A model generated the notes under the pieces. It searched no databases. It was given only the letters and a program-made list of their open reading frames with translations, and had not been told where the DNA came from. This document shows positions 58,285 to 64,000 of a stretch of 64,000 nt of DNA, piece by piece. Origin of the DNA: Litoditis marina (taxonomy: Eukaryota > Nematoda > Chromadorea > Rhabditida > Rhabditidae); NCBI GenBank assembly GCA_964036275.1, contig OZ038439.1, positions 4,239,142 to 4,303,141 on the forward strand, given 5' to 3'. The translations under genes were made by a program, and so were the position numbers. Within the stretch, counting starts at the first letter, position 1; each line of letters begins with the position of its first letter.

Positions 58285-61200
58285 ATGTCACACAATCGAT
58301 CGATAATCGACTGTCCTCAGTACGATCTGGAACCAAGATTCTTCATCAACTCCATGCACGTATTGGCGGCCGTTTCAACTCCGCTGAATATTTTTGTTGC
58401 ATTCGTCATTATAAAACAATCGACAGAAGCCATGTCCACCTATAAATGGTATCTTTTGACCTACCATTTCTGGGTCTCAATTATGGATATTTTGCTCACG
58501 TCTGGAACGGTTAGTATGCAGGAAATGTTTTGATATTTGGGGAAAATATCTGAATATACTGGATAGGTGTAAGTTATTACAACCTGGTGCAATGGTTTCC
58601 AGTCGTAAATCTCATGATATTAACTCATTTTCAAGCTTTAATTTTTGATAATCAGCTTGAAACGTTCACTTTTGAGACACATACCTATGGTACTTGAGCT
58701 GCTGAATTACGTCATATAGTCGTCGCTTACAGCAAGGCAAGAATGTACTGTATATCCAACTTTCCGCTGTGTACTAACACATCTACTCGATTCGTTCACG
58801 CTACTGGAATAAGCCCACTTGGTATAGTGGTTAGCGTTCGCGCCTTTTAAACTTCTGAGCCCGGTTCGAGTCTCACACGGGGCGGCTATTTTATAAATTT
58901 GGCACGCATTATACGTTTTCACAGATTCCGGTTGTGTTTTTTCCATTTCTCTGTGGTTATCCCGTTGGCTTCTTGCACTCTTTGGGTGTTTCTACTTTGA
59001 CTTTGACAAACTTTGTCTTTTATTTGATCGCCGCTGTTTTTACTGGTATGTTGCTGTTGTTCTTTTATCGATGGCAAGCCGTTCTTCCTGAGAGTAGTAT
59101 ATTCAGAATGGGGAAAAAGAGCACGAGGCAAGTATGGGGGGTAATTTATATAATTTTGTTTTTCGCAGGAATCGAAACTGTAAGAAAAATAGTCGCAGCT
59201 GAGCGCCAACCTCTGCTTTACGAGAGTACATAGCAGACAATTGTCTGGCCTTGGAATCAAAGACATGTCTACACAGCGAAAATTAAGTTATACAGTACCC
59301 TCCCGCCTTTCTGTTGGCGACGACTGCAAAGGCGCCATCAAACCAATCTATACCAGAAGTAAATTGAGTAGTCACGTAAAATGAGCATTCCAATGGAGCA
59401 TCGTGCACTTAGTCATGGCATGTTTCTGAGTTCTACTGTGTTTAACATGTTTCACGTGACTCTTCAATTGACTAACAGTATATGCCGTGTCCGTTATTAG
59501 CGTTCAGACTATATTTGAGCTATTGATTTGCGTACGTTCTAATAGGCTTTTTTTCTCTATTCAAATTCATATTCATATCTTTCTCTCTCTCGTTTTCTCT
59601 CTCTCTCTCTTTCTCTTCTCCTCTTCCTCTCCCTCTGATTCCACAGAACATACAGAGAGAGAGAAGTGAAATGAACGAAAAAGCGCAAACTTTGTCATTC
59701 AGTGAAGGTCGATATATACCGTTGTTGAAACTGACGAATGAACCGTTGAATTTGTTGAAACCAATGTTGTATCCTTAACTCCTATCACTTCAGAGCTTTT
59801 CAAATTGGAACGTATGTGTTGAACGTTGGTCCGGCCTATGTTGTGTCGTTTTTCACTTATGAAGACCAGGAACCGATTAAAAAACAACTAGCGGTCGGTC
59901 AAAAACACAAAGTACTTGCCACCTTTAAAGGAGACAGGAGAGCAACATGATTTCTCGTAAAGCTGCTGTATCCTACTCTTGATTGGACGCGTCGCGTGTC
60001 GCGCGGCACTTTCATGTGAATGTCACGTGGACTGATCAGCCTAATATACGAGTTATTAGTGCTCTGTGATCTGAATACAGTTAAATGCAGTTAAATGCAA
60101 CAAAACCTCTGCTCAAGTTGTGTTTCGGTCTCCTAAGGAACTGTACCTATATAATGTGCAACTCGTTCAGTTTTTGAAAAATGAAAAAAGTCTTGTACAT
60201 TTTTCCACGTTATGAACAACCAGTCAACTATTTGACTGAAAAGTACTGGCAAATGCAAATCAAAAGCAAATTTTTCGAGTTCTTCGAAACCAGCTCTTTT
60301 CAATTAATTTGTATATCCTCAGATCTATGCATGTGCTGTTCCATTACTTTCAATAGATGGACTTCACTTTTTTACGGACGAAATTGTGTCAAAAATTATT
60401 CCTCTTTACGTGATTCAAATTGTGTGTGGTAAGTCTTTTCTCATCAATAACACGTTTACTATAGTCGTCGCCAGCGGAGAGGCGGGAGGGTACTGTATAT
60501 CTCTCTTTCCGATGTGTACGCACATATGTCTTTGATTTCAAGGTTTCACAGTTAGAGTTCTGATGAGGCTACCTATATTTTGTTAGTGCACGTTTCTGAG
60601 TTTTGCTGTGTTTAACGTGTTTCACATGACTGTAAAATAGACTGATACCCTTTACCTTCACTAGTATAATGTAATACCATTTTTTCTTATTTATCATGAT
60701 TTTCGTTTTTCAGGAACCGGGGTCTGTTTCGTATTTTTGTTTCATACTATCCATATTCTCAACAGCAACGCAGCTCATTTTTCGCCAGAAACACTCAAAC
60801 TACAGAAAAAGTTTATAGTTTCAGTGTGCTATAATGTAAGTTTTTGCAACTTTTGTTCACTCAAACCGAACCGATTCTTGGAATCACATTTGACAGCTGG
60901 AAACCAATTTAAACACTACGGTTTGAACTTTTATGACTTTAGTAACTAATGACAATAAGTACGAGAGAACTGCGATACTTCACACAGTGAATTTATTCTC
61001 GAAGATCCATTTATGAAAATAATTTTGAATTACCGCTTCATTAAGGTAGCAATCCCTCAATTTGTGCTCATTCTACCCGCTTTTTTCATTCTTTCGCTCA
61101 TGGGTAATGAAATATTTGGAGTTCAAAGTAAGTTGTTAAACTACAATCAATATCAATGATATTATCATTGATACATTTGTGTATGGTTAAACTGTGCATC

Positions 61201-61967
61201 AATTGTAGAAAAGTAAAAGTATAAACTGTGCATCAATTGTAGAAAAGTACATTTGACGTTTTGCACGGATTTCAGTATTTGCTACTGTGTTTTCACTTCT
61301 ACAAGTACAAGTGTTGCTGGAGCAAACTTGACGTTTGTTGATTACCAAACTGTTACATATTACGAAGAGTTGGAAGAGAATATAAAATATCCCCAAATAT
61401 TATCAATATATCATCAATTTGATAACTAATGCATAACTAAATAACTCACTGATGAGAACTAATGTGTTGTTTGTTATCTTCATTTTTCCAGGCGTAGGTA
61501 ATGTTGCATTGTTCACCATATCTCTTCATGGTACGTGTAGTTCAATATGCATTTTATGGGTGAATACTCCATACAAAAACTATATACTGTCCTTAGTTGG
61601 CAAAGGTGAGATTTTTAATTCTTTATACGCACTAGATTGAACTGTTTCGAAGGTTGGTATGCTTAAAACAGAGCAATTTCACGATATTCAAGTTTCGAGT
61701 TGGTTTGAGTTCTCAAATTTTCCCAATAGTTGGATTGCAACTCGAAATTTTGAGATAGATTCGGATTCGTTTGAAAACTAGTTCGACCAGCAAAGCCTTA
61801 CATAAGTCTTAATGACAACAAATGTTTTCGCTTCAATTGAATACAACACTTTTTATAATGAAAATAAATACAAATACATTAGTCATATACTTTCAGTTTA
61901 CACGAAATCGACGCCCGTAATCTCGATCGGACAGTCTTCCATCATTCCCCCCAGTCGAACTGGGTGA
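58285..61967 (+). CDS. srh-type seven-transmembrane chemoreceptor D
   Basis: It is the fourth class H-like chemoreceptor, 340 residues. Exons: 58285-58509, 58925-59127, 59794-59893, 60323-60428, 60714-60835, 61046-61127, 61492-61605 and 61897-61967 (TGA). Exons 2-7 have lengths 203, 100, 106, 122, 82 and 114, as in genes A and B. Motifs: STPLNIFVAFVII, YKWYLLTYHFWVSIMD, IPVVFFPFLCGYPVGFLHSL, TYEDQEPIKKQ, HILNSNAAHFSPETLKLQKK and NTPYKNYILSLVGK. Intron 2 starts with GCAAGT, a GC-AG intron where the paralogues use GTGAGT or GTGAAT. The tail is short and Ser/Thr/Pro-rich. Introns hold SINE pieces and a CT microsatellite; the frame is unbroken, so the gene is likely functional. Confidence 0.84.
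58714..58915 (+). repeat. tRNA-derived SINE-like repeat
   Basis: GGTATAGTGGTTAGC (A box) and GGTTCGAGTCT (B box) are flanked by ATAGTCGTCGC and TAAATTTGGCAC, the same borders as the 2.5 and 20.65 kb copies but in the opposite orientation. The anticodon stem does not pair. It lies in intron 1 of srh D. Confidence 0.55.
59217..59330 (-). repeat. Partial SINE copy
   Basis: It has CCTTGGAATCAAAGACATGT, ACACAGCG, ACAGTACCCTCCCGCCTTTC and GGCGACGACT, the non-tRNA half of the family, in intron 2 of srh D. Confidence 0.5.
59578..59640. repeat. CT microsatellite
   Basis: An imperfect (CT)n run lies in intron 2 of srh D. Confidence 0.8.
60458..60545 (+). repeat. Partial SINE copy
   Basis: It has ATAGTCGTCGCCAGCGGAG, GCGGGAGGGTACTGTATATC and GATGTGTACGCACATATGTC, the same half as at 59217 but inverted, in intron 4 of srh D. 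Confidence 0.5.
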
Positions 61968-63781
61968 ACGAATAGTTTCAATAAAAATATTTTCTTTCAA
62001 CTCGATACTTGACAGACAATTTCAGTGGCAAATCATTATCGCATTCATTAATTTTAAAAGGGAAAATGTACAGGAAAAAAGTGAACATATTAACTATATG
62101 AAACATTGAGGACTGGCAGACATCTAGCTGGATCTGGCAGCTGAAGCGGTTCTCGTCCTCAAAAACGTTGCTTATTTTGTTTAAATGAAGTTTTGCCACT
62201 TCTCACAATGTTGACAGCACATATTTGTTTAGTGAAACTGAATACAAACGTCCCGAAAACGAGGCTTTTAAGCCGCGGGTATATTGCTATTCTACCATAC
62301 GGCTAATGAGCAAACTTGAGAAATTGCACTTTCGCATCAATTGTACAACACATTGGGATCAATTACAAACACAGAAAGAATGAAACAAACCGAACGTAGC
62401 GTCTCTTTTGTGAGAGACATGAAGATGGAAAACACTCATTTTAAGGGTAGAGAAGTCCGAATTCTAGTTTGATCAACGCGCTTAGCTATAGCTCTCGCCA
62501 TTCTTACCTAGACTTTGGCAGCGTGCAAACTAAACTGTGAACGAATATGTGCATAAAACTAACAGGTTTCATCAAAATATTTTCCACCCACCTACCACAT
62601 TAAAGGTTAACTGCAACTCAGACAATTATAATTGTTCTGAAAACATTATCATTATGAAAGTCCGCCTTGAAATTTTGCTGACACGTTGCCGAACTATGAG
62701 AAAGCAAATTACTGAGAAACCTTGTGTACAAACTACAATCACATAAGAGTTGAACAACTTGATCGTAGCTACCTACTTCCCCAGTCCCATGATGATAAGG
62801 TTTAGAGTGTGAGAGAAGCGTGTGGTTGCAGATATTGAACAGCACAGCTCGTATTAATCGTTTAATACAAGTGCACAACCGAGAGTTCAAACTACAATCC
62901 AGTTTCTCGAGCATGACCTGCACGCTCTCTCATTGTTGGCGCTACAAATTGGCTTGCTAATTGGCAGGGAAATGTCTGAGAATGGAATGTGATGAGCGGG
63001 CCGCTTGCCACATGGTGTTCAGTGTGGTTTGAGGGTTCTTGTAGAAATTCCTGATTGAATTTATTCCTGATTGAAGAAACTCAGTAACCTGTCGCCAAAA
63101 CATTAAACCCGAGTTATTAAGTTCAATGTGTGCATGAAATTGTGAGATATCAAGTGAATACCGTTTTCATTTTGACTGTCATGGAATGAGTAAACCTCAT
63201 TCTAGACTCTGTAATAAATGTTATCAGGGCACTATCGAGCGTTGCTGTTATATTGTGTTCATTCAACTCACCTGACACTTATAATAGTTGAAGTACAACA
63301 GCAATTTTCCATTCATTAAGCTTCAATTTGCGTTCATTCATACACTACTAACTACACCAAGGCGGCGTTTCGAGAGATTTCCATAGAGCCTACTTGACGA
63401 ATATTTCACAAACAACTCTCCAGCTCATATTTCATGTTTCAGTTTTGTAAGCAGTTATGACCATAGGCTTTGAATAACCGTTGTAGCGTACGGCTGTTTT
63501 GGTAAGGAAAGGGTTTGACGAGCGGGAAACTCGTCGGCACGTAGTTTGGAACCCCCAATCTCGAAATTGCCGGCGACAAATTCAAAAGCTCTTCGCTGTC
63601 TTCATGATGAGAATGGAAAAAATATAGTCACTTCAATTATTCAAAGTAGTTAAAAGAACAGCAATAAACAAGCCCCAAAAACAACTTGAGTCTCACAGCT
63701 TTCAATTCAGTCTCAATTCCATAATTGACTTGAACTCTTTTAAACTATCTGATTTTTGTAAATGAAGCTCTTCAGGCCGAA
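61968..63781. other. Intergenic spacer
   Basis: Mostly AT-rich without a supported gene. At about 63470-63545 there is a weak piece of the dispersed repeat also seen at 16.3 and 28.0 kb (GTAGCGTACGG, GACGAGCGGGAAACTCG). Confidence 0.45.
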
Positions 63782-64000
63782 ATGGAGCAACCTCCGCCAT
63801 CAGATGTTGCGTATATCCTAATGGGGTCTTCTATGATCATAGTCAGTCTCCTATTTCTTCTTTTCTACATACCAGTTCTGAAGGTTAGTTAGATTTTTTT
63901 TCGCGAATTTTAGATCGAAGAGTTTATTATTGCAATTGACAGAGCGCAAGAAACTACTACAACATCGAGAAGAACAAAAACAACAAGACTATTCCTTGAA
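63782..64000 (+). CDS. Start of a gene for a single-pass membrane protein (partial)
   Basis: A CTCTTCAG acceptor six bases before the ATG suggests trans-splicing. Exon 63782-63883 encodes MEQPPPSDVAYILMGSSM followed by a hydrophobic span (IIVSLLFLLFYIPVL) and a Lys, then donor GTTAGT. The next exon is unclear. An acceptor at 63942 gives a short tail with a stop at 63997-63999. One at 63944 gives the basic stretch RKKLLQHREEQKQQ, open to the end. One at 63913 would need a 30 nt intron. No family recognised. Confidence 0.45.

Noticed and set aside
58806..58890. Functional tRNA gene
   Set aside because: The boxes are good but the anticodon stem does not pair, and the flanks match a dispersed repeat.

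Overview
The window looks like nuclear DNA of a Caenorhabditis-type nematode. Genes are split by many introns with GT donors and TTTCAG-like acceptors, introns are AT-rich, and the gene families (srh chemoreceptors, SCP/CAP secreted proteins, an M1 aminopeptidase) are typical of the genus. The species cannot be named from the sequence.

Layout. 0.1-10.5 kb (+): the C-terminal half of an M1 zinc aminopeptidase. It has a frameshift in one exon and a 3.7 kb intron filled with repeats. 11.1-13.3 kb (-): a six-exon SCP/CAP (scl-like) secreted protein gene. 14.4-29.2 kb (+): three tandem srh-type seven-transmembrane receptor genes (A, B, C). A and B are intact; C has lost two exons. 29.5-40.5 kb: a head-to-tail cluster of seven composite repeat elements, each made of a leader, a 24-25 bp minisatellite and a GC-rich hairpin. 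An eighth copy (4.8-5.9 kb) lies inside a 285 bp satellite and so reveals the element's ends. 41.7-44.1 kb (-): a truncated copy of the CAP gene, fused to the last exon of an unrecognised GC-rich three-exon gene. 44.8-46.8 kb (-): a decayed, 5'-truncated non-LTR retrotransposon with reverse transcriptase and a restriction-like endonuclease. 46.8-50.4 kb: about 124 tandem copies of a 29 bp unit that matches the 5' end of U2 snRNA. A (GAATT)n tract and three inverted U2 units follow. 51-55.3 kb: small unrecognised multi-exon genes on both strands. 55.3-57.2 kb: a 16/17 bp minisatellite. 58.3-62 kb (+): a fourth, intact srh gene (D). 63.8 kb to the end: the start of a single-pass membrane protein gene.

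Functional picture. The srh genes share exon lengths and phases, so they are a local expansion of one ancestor; the repeat island at 29.5-57 kb now separates D from A-C. The most unusual feature is the retrotransposon whose broken 5' end runs straight into a U2-derived array in the same orientation. This fits a U2-targeting element of the R2/NeSL group (the Utopia and Keno lineages are known to target U2 genes), but here the target is a U2-fragment minisatellite and not a U2 gene. Exon boundaries were placed by hand from splice signals, reading frame and comparison between copies; no alignment or search could be run.
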